6,562 nt of DNA from Promethearchaeota archaeon. GTDB taxonomy: Archaea; Asgardarchaeota; Lokiarchaeia; Sigyniarchaeales; SOKP01. Every line of letters begins with the position of its first letter. Positions within the stretch are counted from its first letter, which is position 1. The position numbers and the translations under genes are program-made. Shown piece by piece: positions 1 through 6,062 of this stretch. The DNA is taken from assembly GCA_019058135.1 (NCBI GenBank), contig JAHLWE010000200.1, positions 1 through 6,562 of the forward strand. Direction: 5' to 3'. The notes under the pieces were generated by a model. It searched no databases. It saw only the letters and a program-made list of their open reading frames with translations, and was not told where the DNA came from.

Positions 1-1171
1 CTACATCAATAAATCCAACAACATTCTCGGATTTTCGCTTTAACATGAAAGTTTTTGATTTATTAAAAAGTTCTAAGATCTCATCTCTCGTTATTTGAGG
101 TTTTGCTTCCTTTATTAAGGCAATTAATCCAGCGCAAACTGTCGCTGAAATTGAAGTCCCAGATATCTCATAAGTATCAATTCCTTTAACTGGAACCGTA
201 ATCTTCGAGCCGGGAAAATATACTTCTGGTTTATAATTATTCACATCAATTAAATCCTTTCCGCTGAAATAAGTGATTTTCCCTTCTTTAGATATTGCAC
301 CTACAGTTACAGCACTCTTTGAGGCTCCGGGGCTTCCTATTGTATTAAATTCAGGCCCAAAATTACCTCCAGAGGTAACAATAATGATGTTCAATTTATT
401 AAATAAAATATCACAAGATTTGGATAAGATATCATTTCCATTAGATGCTGGATTTAGAGTAGAACTACATATCAGAAGGATATCGAATTTGATATCATTT
501 TCCAAGATATGATCAAATACTTTTAAAAAATCAGAGAAATAAGCAACTCCCGCATTATTAAATATTTTAAAATCAATTATTTTGACATCTGGGCATAATC
601 CAATAAATCCTTCACCAAATTCACTTGATTTATTCTTTATAATATGTGTTAATAACGTTGCATGGAAATTTTCATCGGATGGTTCTTCATTAGTGAAATT
701 AATTTGATCAATTGAAGAATAATCAAGCGATTCGAAATTTTTACCTATTCCTGAATCTAAAAGTGCAATTGAAACATTTTTTCCTGTGAAAGGGAGCAAG
801 GAATTTTTAAATCTCTTAATATTTAATAATTCAGAGACAAAATTCATTGATTGATAAAGTCGTTGATTTTCTTCTATACATTCTATAAGCTCATCTTCTG
901 ATAAATCAAAAATCGTTTTCGGGTCAATTTCCATTAACAATGAGGGGACTATTTCAAAAGTTGATATAATTTCCAGATTTTTATGATTCTTAATGAATTT
1001 TTTTCGATCAGAATCATTTTTAAAGGAGATTATTGTTTTAATTTTAAATTCTCTAGCTAATATTAACTGATCTAATGTACTTTTCCCAATTCTTTCTTCG
1101 ATTTCCTTAGAAATTGTTGGTTTGAGTTTTATTTTTTCAAGAAAAGAAGGATGTATTTTATCAACATTCAT
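1..1171 (-). CDS. Subtilisin-family (S8) serine protease, 3' end cut by window edge
   Basis: This is a predicted endopeptidase of the subtilase family. My translation of the minus strand from the ATG at 1171 stays open for 390 codons to the window edge. All four catalytic-site residues are present: Asp139 in LLDSGI, His170 in FHATLLTH, oxyanion Asn270 in SGGNFGP, and Ser340 in SGTSISATVCAG. Residues about 34-102 resemble the I9 inhibitor propeptide of archaeal subtilases, ending in an IEEN motif just before the catalytic domain. No signal peptide or membrane segment is visible at the N-terminus, so the enzyme may be intracellular. The usual HGTH motif reads HATL. The sequence after Ser340 resembles the last 50 or so residues of the family, so little is probably missing. 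The start lies 20 bases after the stop of the ADTH synthase gene, which suggests co-transcription. I see no strong Shine-Dalgarno site. The family call is firm; the substrate is unknown. Confidence 0.9.
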   Translation of the reverse strand, partial: MNVDKIHPSFLEKIKLKPTISKEIEERIGKSTLDQLILAREFKIKTIISFKNDSDRKKFIKNHKNLEIISTFEIVPSLLMEIDPKTIFDLSEDELIECIEENQRLYQSMNFVSELLNIKRFKNSLLPFTGKNVSIALLDSGIGKNFESLDYSSIDQINFTNEEPSDENFHATLLTHIIKNKSSEFGEGFIGLCPDVKIIDFKIFNNAGVAYFSDFLKVFDHILENDIKFDILLICSSTLNPASNGNDILSKSCDILFNKLNIIIVTSGGNFGPEFNTIGSPGASKSAVTVGAISKEGKITYFSGKDLIDVNNYKPEVYFPGSKITVPVKGIDTYEISGTSISATVCAGLIALIKEAKPQITRDEILELFNKSKTFMLKRKSENVVGFIDV

Positions 1172-1191
1172 TTTTAAACATACAGAAGGTC

Positions 1192-1995
1192 TTAAATTTT
1201 AAATTTGAGTTCTTTTATAACTTCTTCCACAGTATAATTATGATGCACTAATAGAGAGATTGCGTTTACCATTTTGGTTGGATCCTCTGCTTGAAATACA
1301 TTTCTACCCATTGCTACTCCAGATCCTCCAGCCTGAATGGATTCATATATCATATAAAATACATCAATTTCTGTATTCATTTTAGGTCCCCCTGCAATAA
1401 TCACCGGAACTGGGCAACCTTTAACAATTTCACGAAATGAATCAATATCACCAGTATAATTTGTTTTCACAATATCCGCACCGAGTTCAGCACCTACTCT
1501 AACAGCAATATTTACCACTTCGGGGTTATGCTCATCTGTGATTTTCTTACCTCTTGAATACATCATAGCAAGTAAAGGCATACCCCACTCTCTTGCACTC
1601 TCAATAGCTTTATGAGCGTCTTGAAGCATTTCAGGTTCATCATTTGCTCCAATATTAATATGGATTGATACACCATCACCTCCCATTTTTATGGCTCTTT
1701 CTACACTACAAACTAACACCTTTCTATTTGGATCGGGAGATAAACTGGTACCTCCACTTAAATGAATTATAAGTCCAATATCTATTCCATATTGTCTATG
1801 TCCAGCACCAACCATTCCAGTATGCTCAATAACTGCATTTGCCCCACCGATAGCGACACTATCAACCATAGCTGCCATATCTTCAAGACCTTTTATGGTT
1901 CCTTCAGACATTCCATGGTCCATTGGGATAATAATAGTTCTTTTTGTTTTTCTATCAAAAATTCTTTCGAATCTAATTCGCTTACCTATATCCAT
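1192..1995 (-). CDS. 2-amino-3,7-dideoxy-D-threo-hept-6-ulosonate (ADTH) synthase, class I aldolase
   Basis: This is a Schiff-base (class I, DhnA/FbaB-type) aldolase. It most closely resembles archaeal ADTH synthase, which makes the first intermediate of the archaeal shikimate route to aromatic amino acids from a deoxyhexulose phosphate and aspartate semialdehyde. Counting from a TTG at 2007, the expected catalytic residues are Asp30 (IPMDHG), Tyr150 (AMMYSRG) and Lys181 (IVKTNYTG); the spacing matches the Methanocaldococcus enzyme as I recall it. Other family blocks are HLSGGTSLSPDP, GMPLLAMMY, IIAGGPK and GRNVFQ. I prefer the ATG at 1995 (267 residues, starting MDIGKR) because it is a standard codon and homologues begin near that motif. 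The TTG at 2007 would add four residues, and neither has a clear ribosome site. A fructose-bisphosphate aldolase role is the main alternative. The gene lies between nadB and the protease gene on the same strand. Confidence 0.9.
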   Translation of the reverse strand: MDIGKRIRFERIFDRKTKRTIIIPMDHGMSEGTIKGLEDMAAMVDSVAIGGANAVIEHTGMVGAGHRQYGIDIGLIIHLSGGTSLSPDPNRKVLVCSVERAIKMGGDGVSIHINIGANDEPEMLQDAHKAIESAREWGMPLLAMMYSRGKKITDEHNPEVVNIAVRVGAELGADIVKTNYTGDIDSFREIVKGCPVPVIIAGGPKMNTEIDVFYMIYESIQAGGSGVAMGRNVFQAEDPTKMVNAISLLVHHNYTVEEVIKELKFKI

Positions 1996-2012
1996 AATTT
2001 TTTTCAAATTTT

Positions 2013-2046
2013 TATTTAAATAATGACATTATTAGTATAAAAAATA
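2013..2046 (-). promoter_or_regulatory. Possible promoter of ADTH synthase gene
   Basis: The 85-base gap between the nadB stop and the aldolase start holds two TATA-like boxes on the minus strand: TTTATACT (2041-2034) and TTTAAATA (2020-2013). The first would place transcription start near 2011, leaving a short leader. The second is only about 21 bases from the ATG, which is tight. A run of six T on the minus strand (2044-2039) could also weakly end the nadB transcript. In DNA this A+T rich such boxes arise by chance, so support is modest. Confidence 0.3.
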
Positions 2047-2080
2047 ATACATCTATGAATTTAAATGAAATTTATAATTT

Positions 2081-3643
2081 TTACCATGGAACTCTTATAT
2101 AAGTATTTCGCGGAATATTAGATTTATTAGGATAATCTAGATTATGATGAATCCCTCTACTTTCTTTACGAGAAATGGCACTAACGATAATTATCTTTGC
2201 AACTGTTGCCAAATTTCTCAGTTCCACCAGATCACTTGAAATTTTGAAATCCCAATAATATTGATTTATTTCATCCAAGAGCACATTAATTCTTTTTTTA
2301 GCTCTCTGCAATCTTTTATCGCTTCTTACAATACCAACATAATTCCACATAAATCTTCTAATTTCGTCCCAATTTTGCGAGATGACTACAGCTTCCGTCG
2401 AATCCACTGCATTTCCGGGTTCCCATTGAGGAAAACTCTCATTTTTTACAGAATTCACTTTATCCTTCAAAAATTCAGAACAATTATGTGCAAAAGTTAA
2501 ACTTTCTAAAATAGAATTACTTGCTAGCCGATTAGCTCCATGTAAACCAGTGTATGATACTTCTCCTATTGCGAACAAGTTTTTAATATCACTTTGTCCA
2601 TTGAGGTCTACCTTTATACCTCCACAACAATAATGAGCAGCTGGAACAACTGGAATTGGATCTTTTGTTATATCAATATCAAAATTTAAACATTGTTCAT
2701 AAACTCCTGGAAAATGTTCTTTTATGAATTCCGGTTCTTTTACTGCTGCAATATCTAAATATACACAATCATCACCAGATTTTTTTAATTCTGCGTCAAT
2801 TGCTCTTGAAACAATATCTCTAGGTGCCAATTCTTTTAATTTATGATACCTTTCCATAAATGTTTTTCCACTTTTATTTTTTAATATTGCTCCTTCTCCT
2901 CTCAATGCTTCAGTTATCAAAAATGATTTTGCAAAGGGATGATATAAACAAGTTGGGTGAAATTGAACGAACTCCATATTGGCAATTGTGGCTCCAACTC
3001 GATATGCCATAGCCACCCCATCCCCAGAAGCAACATCAGGATTAGAAGTATATACATATATTTTTCCAACACCGCCAGTTGCTAAAATCGTAAATTTAGC
3101 AGAGATATTATAAATCTCATTTTTCTTTTTGTCTAAAACATAAGCTCCTAAGCACATACGATCTTTTCCAAATAAATTTATTACAATATTGTGTTCTCTT
3201 ATTTCAATGTTATCTAATTCTTTTACTTTAGATATTAATGCATTTTGAACAGCTTTACCAGTTAAATCATTTACATGAAAAATTCTGCGTCTTGAATGCC
3301 CACCTTCCTGACCTAGATCATAAAAGTTATTTTTTACCTTTGTAAAATCAACCCCCCAATTAATCAATTCTTGCAATCTTTCGGGAGCTTGAGTTATTAC
3401 ATTTCTAACAACCGTTTTATCACATAAATCATCCCCAGCAATAATTGTATCATTTATATGAGACTCAAAACTATCATTTTTATCCCAAACACATGCGATC
3501 CCTCCTTGAGCATAGAAAGTGTTAGTTTCAAATATGCTTTCCTTTGATAATATTAAGACTGACCCAAATTTTGATAGTTTAATTGCACTTGTTAAGCCAG
3601 AAACTCCTGTTCCTATGATTAAAAAGTCAATTTTCGTATTCAA
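2081..3643 (-). CDS. nadB: L-aspartate oxidase (FAD-dependent)
   Basis: NadB oxidises L-aspartate to iminoaspartate, which quinolinate synthase (NadA) condenses with dihydroxyacetone phosphate in de novo NAD synthesis. In anaerobes fumarate can accept the electrons. At 520 residues the length is normal for the family. The sequence shows the dinucleotide-binding GTGVSG (11-16), TFYAQGGIA (42-50), QEGGHSRRRI with Glu113, QFHPT with His229, EALRGEG with Arg248, APRDIVSR with Arg275, VPAAHYCCGGI with His337, and GANRLASNS with Arg372 and Ser375. These match the known active-site set of the Escherichia coli enzyme. The C-terminal SRKESRGIHH block separates NadB from fumarate reductase and succinate dehydrogenase flavoproteins. 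The start is TTG, supported by GAGG eight bases upstream, with an in-frame TGA six codons further up. No nadA or nadC is in the window. Confidence 0.95.
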   Translation of the reverse strand: MNTKIDFLIIGTGVSGLTSAIKLSKFGSVLILSKESIFETNTFYAQGGIACVWDKNDSFESHINDTIIAGDDLCDKTVVRNVITQAPERLQELINWGVDFTKVKNNFYDLGQEGGHSRRRIFHVNDLTGKAVQNALISKVKELDNIEIREHNIVINLFGKDRMCLGAYVLDKKKNEIYNISAKFTILATGGVGKIYVYTSNPDVASGDGVAMAYRVGATIANMEFVQFHPTCLYHPFAKSFLITEALRGEGAILKNKSGKTFMERYHKLKELAPRDIVSRAIDAELKKSGDDCVYLDIAAVKEPEFIKEHFPGVYEQCLNFDIDITKDPIPVVPAAHYCCGGIKVDLNGQSDIKNLFAIGEVSYTGLHGANRLASNSILESLTFAHNCSEFLKDKVNSVKNESFPQWEPGNAVDSTEAVVISQNWDEIRRFMWNYVGIVRSDKRLQRAKKRINVLLDEINQYYWDFKISSDLVELRNLATVAKIIIVSAISRKESRGIHHNLDYPNKSNIPRNTYIRVPW

Positions 3644-3651
3644 TGAATTTT

Positions 3652-3656
3652 CCTCA
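3652..3656 (-). promoter_or_regulatory. Ribosome binding site of nadB
   Basis: On the minus strand TGAGG ends eight bases before the TTG at 3643. The site decides the start: an in-frame TGA lies just upstream, no ATG or GTG lies between, and the next internal Met is far into the protein. Confidence 0.65.
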
Positions 3657-3865
3657 GTTCAATAAACAAAAGAAATTATATGATTATTAAATACATCAAT
3701 TTTTTCTAAAATATTATTTTAACTATATAATAATTATTCGAATTAAAAAAATTATGAGTAAAGACTTGCCAAATTATTAAATTAGAAGAAATTTTTAATT
3801 TTTTAATCAAAGAAAACTTAAAAATTTTGAATCTTGTTATTTTAATATATATTTTAAAACTATTT

Positions 3866-3870
3866 GGTGA
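3866..3870 (+). promoter_or_regulatory. Shine-Dalgarno-like GGTGA upstream of phosphatase gene
   Basis: GGTGA lies 24 bases before the GTG at 3895, too far to serve it. It lies six bases before an in-frame ATA (3877) and 15 before an in-frame ATT (3886). If used, it implies a non-standard start and an N-terminus with the Lys-Lys that usually precedes the first strand of this family. If transcription starts at about 3872, the site would not be in the mRNA. Confidence 0.35.
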
Positions 3871-3894
3871 ATTTTAATAAAAAAAATTAAAAAA

Positions 3895-4374
3895 GTGTTA
3901 TTTTTATGTTATGGAAACACATGCCGATCACCAGCAGCAGAATATTTAGCTAAAAATTTAGCGGAAAATAAATATGAAAAGGATTTGTTTGATGTGGAAT
4001 TTGTATCTGCTGGTCTTATTAATGCTTTTGGATATGCACAACCAGAAACAGTCAGATTTGCTAAATCTAGAAGAATAAATATGTCAAACTTCATACCGCA
4101 ATTAATTGATTATTATCTTCTAGAATTAAATGATTTAATTTTAACTATGGAGCAAATACAAGTGAATAAAATCCTTCAACATTTTCCAAAAATTCCAAAT
4201 CTAAAAGCGAAAGTTTTTACTCTAAAGGGATTTGCAGGTGAAACTAAAGATGTTGATATCCCTGATCCTTATATGACAACTACCGAATATTATAATAAGA
4301 CCTTAGAGGAAATTGAGAAATTTGTAGAATTAGGTTTAAAAAAAATTATTGAATTGAATAAAAATTACACTTAA
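3895..4374 (+). CDS. Low-molecular-weight protein phosphatase, YwlE (arginine phosphatase)-like
   Basis: This is a small cytosolic cysteine phosphatase. The CX5R active-site loop is at the extreme N-terminus, Cys5-Tyr-Gly-Asn-Thr-Cys-Arg11-Ser-Pro. The general acid is probably Asp124 in DIPDPY. SAGL (38-41), DLILTMEQ (80-87) and KVFTLKGFAG (106-115) line up with the family. Tyrosine-specific members normally have Ile or a similar residue where Thr9 sits; Thr there is the hallmark of the bacterial protein-arginine phosphatase YwlE, and the KVFTLK block also recalls YwlE. The GTG start is the first standard codon after the in-frame TGA at 3868-3870 and gives 159 residues, but it clips the usual MKKVLF beginning. 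An in-frame ATA (3877) or ATT (3886) would restore it. Arsenate reductase of the ArsC type is a less likely alternative. The gene appears to be transcribed alone, between the divergent promoter region and an oligo-T terminator. Confidence 0.88.
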   Translation: MLFLCYGNTCRSPAAEYLAKNLAENKYEKDLFDVEFVSAGLINAFGYAQPETVRFAKSRRINMSNFIPQLIDYYLLELNDLILTMEQIQVNKILQHFPKIPNLKAKVFTLKGFAGETKDVDIPDPYMTTTEYYNKTLEEIEKFVELGLKKIIELNKNYT

Positions 4375-4386
4375 ATGATTAATTTC

Positions 4387-4421
4387 TTTTTTTTAACAAA
4401 TCCAATTATATCTTTTTTTTT
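4387..4421 (+). terminator. Double oligo-T terminator after phosphatase gene
   Basis: Runs of eight T (4387-4394) and nine T (4413-4421) follow the phosphatase stop by 12 and 38 bases. Archaeal RNA polymerase stops at such U-rich tracts without needing a hairpin. They also precede a fresh promoter, as expected at a transcription-unit boundary. Confidence 0.6.
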
Positions 4422-4431
4422 AGATATATTT

Positions 4432-4446
4432 CAAAACTTTTAAATA
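4432..4446 (+). promoter_or_regulatory. Archaeal promoter (BRE/TATA) of slipin-HUMPS operon
   Basis: CAAAAC (4432-4437) followed by TTTTAAATA (4438-4446) fits an archaeal BRE plus TATA box. Counting about 26 bases from the centre of the box puts transcription start near the purines 4469-4470, leaving a leader of about 39 bases before the ATG at 4509. Confidence 0.6.
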
Positions 4447-4470
4447 GTTCCTTTATCCTTACTATTTTGA

Positions 4471-4488
4471 ATATTCTTTAAAGAATAT
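4471..4488. promoter_or_regulatory. Perfect 18-bp palindrome, candidate operator
   Basis: ATATTCTTTAAAGAATAT reads the same on both strands without a mismatch. It sits at the predicted transcription start of the slipin gene, between the TATA box and the ribosome site. A dimeric repressor bound here would block polymerase. As RNA it could instead fold into a short stem of mostly A-U pairs just before the ribosome site. No similar perfect palindrome of this length was noticed at the other promoters in the window. Confidence 0.5.
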
Positions 4489-4495
4489 CTTAAAT

Positions 4496-4501
4496 GGAGG
4501 T
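4496..4501 (+). promoter_or_regulatory. Ribosome binding site of slipin gene
   Basis: GGAGGT ends seven bases before the ATG at 4509. An upstream in-frame ATG at 4494 overlaps this site and so cannot be the real start. This fixes the protein at 259 residues rather than 264. Confidence 0.8.
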
Positions 4502-4508
4502 AATTAAA

Positions 4509-5288
4509 ATGATAATTATGGTACCAGATATTATGATATTTTTTTGGCCAGTATTTATAGTCATCGCTGTAATTATAGGAATCTTGTTTTTAACGGGGAT
4601 AAAAGTAATATTGGAATATGAGCGGTTAGTTATATTTCGTTTAGGAAAATACAAACGAACTATTGGTCCAGGAGTAGTATATGTTTTCCCAATCGTTGAA
4701 TCTTCACAAAAGGTTGATTTGAGGATTGTAACTCAAGATATTCCTAGGCAGGAAATTATAACAAGAGATAATATTCCAGTTTTAGCAAATACTGTTGTTT
4801 ATTTTAAAGTGGAGAGACCAGAAGATGCAATAATAAAGATTGAGAATTACACCTATGCTGTGCGGCAATACACACAGGCTGCTCTCAGAGATGTCGTTGG
4901 TAATATGGAATTAGATGGTGTATTAACGGAACGAGATAAGATTGCACATGATATTAGAGAGATTGTTGATTCGGAAACAAATGAGTGGGGCATAGATATC
5001 AAATCAATAAAAATCCAGGAGATAGAATTACCAGCTGAGATGAAACGGGCCATGGCTAAGCAGGCTGAGGCTGAGCGTGATAAACGTGCAGTAATTATTA
5101 CTTCAGAAGGAGAACTTATGGCGGCAGAAAATTTACAAAAAGCAGCTGCGCTTATGGCATCTGAACCAGGAGCTCTACAGCTTAGGACGTTACAAACTAT
5201 TAGGGATATTGCTCAAGATCCATCCGAAAAAGTTGTTATTTTCATGCCAAGTGGTGTTGAAAAGTTAATCCGGAAATTTACAGATTGA
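4509..5288 (+). CDS. Slipin (stomatin/SPFH-domain membrane protein)
   Basis: This protein of the stomatin branch of the SPFH superfamily forms oligomeric membrane-anchored scaffolds. It has one hydrophobic N-terminal segment (about residues 9-30) and no cleavable signal. The SPFH domain follows (about 34-190), with typical slipin blocks ERLVIFRLGKY (38-48), GPGVVYVFPIV (53-63), VVYFKVERPEDAI (96-108) and LRDVVGNMELDGVLTERD (126-143). Then comes the charged, alanine-rich helical stretch PAEMKRAMAKQAEAERDKRA (175-194) and a C-terminal segment ending FMPSGVEKLI. The length is normal for archaeal slipins. In Pyrococcus and many bacteria the gene sits beside an NfeD membrane protease; no NfeD is seen here. 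The next gene begins 13 bases downstream, so the two are probably one operon. Transcription is likely controlled through the palindrome in the leader. The family call is firm; the physiological role is not known. Confidence 0.93.
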   Translation: MIIMVPDIMIFFWPVFIVIAVIIGILFLTGIKVILEYERLVIFRLGKYKRTIGPGVVYVFPIVESSQKVDLRIVTQDIPRQEIITRDNIPVLANTVVYFKVERPEDAIIKIENYTYAVRQYTQAALRDVVGNMELDGVLTERDKIAHDIREIVDSETNEWGIDIKSIKIQEIELPAEMKRAMAKQAEAERDKRAVIITSEGELMAAENLQKAAALMASEPGALQLRTLQTIRDIAQDPSEKVVIFMPSGVEKLIRKFTD

Positions 5289-5294
5289 GGGGGA
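5287..5294 (+). promoter_or_regulatory. Strong ribosome binding site pointing to a CTG start
   Basis: GAGGGGGA overlaps the slipin stop codon (5286-5288) and ends seven bases before an in-frame CTG at 5302. The first standard start codon, TTG at 5314, is 19 bases away, too far for this site. No ATG, GTG or TTG lies in frame between them. Confidence 0.6.
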
Positions 5295-5301
5295 TTTTTC
5301 A

Positions 5302-5979
5302 CTGAGCAGAAGTTTGGTTCCTAATAGGAGATATATTCAAATAGCATTCAATCATACTACTTATGAAGTTTGGAGAATATTACCGCAAATACCACAAGAC
5401 CCAAGGATAATAATTGAAGCGGGAACACCATTTTGTAAACGAGAAGGAATGGATGGTGTTAGATTAATACGAAGGAAGTGGAGGGGAATTTTGGTAGCAG
5501 ATTTAAAAGTAACTGATGGAGCAAGGGAAGAAGTTATGTTTGCTTATCAAGCTGGAGCCAATGCGGTAACTGCAGCGGGAACTGCCCCAACTGAAACTTT
5601 GGATTTTTTCATGAAAACATGTGCCAAATATAATGTCTATTCAATGGTAGATATGTTAAACGTTGATAATCCTCTTAGAAAACTCATACCTTTAAAAAAC
5701 AAACCAAATTTTGTAATTATCCATAAGGGACGAGACGAAGAAGTTAATCCAAGAAAGATAATTCGATATAAGGATATTAATAAGGTTCGTTCAAAATTTG
5801 GCGTGTTCATATCAGTTGCCGGAGGTTTGGACCAAAATAGTGTCCGTACAGCCTATTTTAATGGTGCTGATGTTGCGATCCTAAATATTGTCGAACAATA
5901 TGATGAAAATAAGGGAATATTTGAAAACGCTAACTTTAGGGTATTGATTCCGAAGATATTAAACGAAATAGGAGCATAA
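5302..5979 (+). CDS. HUMPS-family (hexulose-6-phosphate synthase-like) TIM-barrel protein
   Basis: This is a member of the orotidine-monophosphate-decarboxylase suprafamily, in which hexulose-6-phosphate synthase (HPS) joins formaldehyde and ribulose 5-phosphate, or runs in reverse to make pentose in archaea. Numbered from the CTG start (225 residues): IIIEAGTPFCKREG (36-49) carries the family Glu39, VADLKVTD (65-72) holds the signature D-x-K-x-x-D with Asp67, Lys69 and Asp72, VDM (116-118) has Asp117, and SVAGG (171-175) fits the phosphate-binding turn. Two departures stand out. The first-strand Asp is Asn17 (QIAFN), and the usual IVGSAI phosphate motif near the end is replaced by AILNIVEQYD. 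The fold and chemistry class are therefore clear, while the exact substrate is not. The gene follows slipin by 13 bases. Using the TTG at 5314 instead would give 221 residues. A novel lyase or decarboxylase is possible. Confidence 0.8.
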   Translation: MSRSLVPNRRYIQIAFNHTTYEVWRILPQIPQDPRIIIEAGTPFCKREGMDGVRLIRRKWRGILVADLKVTDGAREEVMFAYQAGANAVTAAGTAPTETLDFFMKTCAKYNVYSMVDMLNVDNPLRKLIPLKNKPNFVIIHKGRDEEVNPRKIIRYKDINKVRSKFGVFISVAGGLDQNSVRTAYFNGADVAILNIVEQYDENKGIFENANFRVLIPKILNEIGA

Positions 5980-5994
5980 ATTTATTTAATATTA

Positions 5995-6019
5995 TTTTTT
6001 CTCTTTTTTTTTTTTTTTT
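5995..6019 (+). terminator. Oligo-T terminator with a run of 16 T
   Basis: Six T (5995-6000), CTC, then 16 consecutive T (6004-6019) begin 15 bases after the stop of the HUMPS gene. This is the strongest archaeal-type U-tract in the window and should end the slipin operon transcript. It also separates that operon from the gene remnant downstream. Confidence 0.75.
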
Positions 6020-6062
6020 ATATATTTATTTCGAAGATAGATTAAGTTAAACTTATACTTAA

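Larger units (their letters stand above)
3644..3894. other. A+T-rich divergent intergenic region with promoters for nadB and the phosphatase gene
   Basis: These 251 bases separate two divergent genes and hold no credible coding frame. A TATA-like stretch TTTAATATATA (3841-3851) on the plus strand would start a transcript near 3870-3876 for the phosphatase gene. On the minus strand, ATTTAATAA and CATATAAT motifs between about 3670 and 3695 could serve nadB. The region is over 80% A+T, so individual boxes are uncertain. The divergent arrangement is the better argument that two promoters lie here. A 10-base A+T-only inverted repeat (3789-3798 and 3818-3827) is present but weak. Confidence 0.5.

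Noticed and set aside
273..512. Plus-strand open frame of 79 codons
   Set aside because: It lies antisense to the subtilase, whose frame carries all catalytic motifs; its translation has no recognisable features.
1762..2019. Plus-strand open frame of 85 codons
   Set aside because: It is antisense to the conserved N-terminal half of the ADTH synthase and rich in Ser/Asn/His as expected for a shadow frame.
2261..2500. Plus-strand open frame of 79 codons inside nadB
   Set aside because: It is a shadow of the nadB C-terminal coding sequence, with no ribosome site or family resemblance.
3789..3827. Inverted repeat of 10 bases (AAATTTTTAA and TTAAAAATTT) with a 19-base loop
   Set aside because: It is made only of A and T in a region of more than 80% A+T, so it is expected by chance, and its position in the divergent gap gives no further support.
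3909..4094. Minus-strand open frame of 61 codons over the phosphatase active site
   Set aside because: It is opposite the conserved CX5R loop coding sequence and has no independent support.
4494..4508. Upstream ATG giving a five-residue longer slipin
   Set aside because: The ATG overlaps the GGAGGT ribosome site, which serves the ATG at 4509 at ideal spacing.
4853..5053. Minus-strand open frame of 66 codons over slipin
   Set aside because: It is opposite the conserved SPFH domain; its Ser/Ile-rich translation is typical of a shadow.
6044..6054. Small palindrome AAGTTAAACTT upstream of the remnant frame
   Set aside because: It is only 11 bases of mostly A+T, with no convincing promoter or expressed gene next to it.
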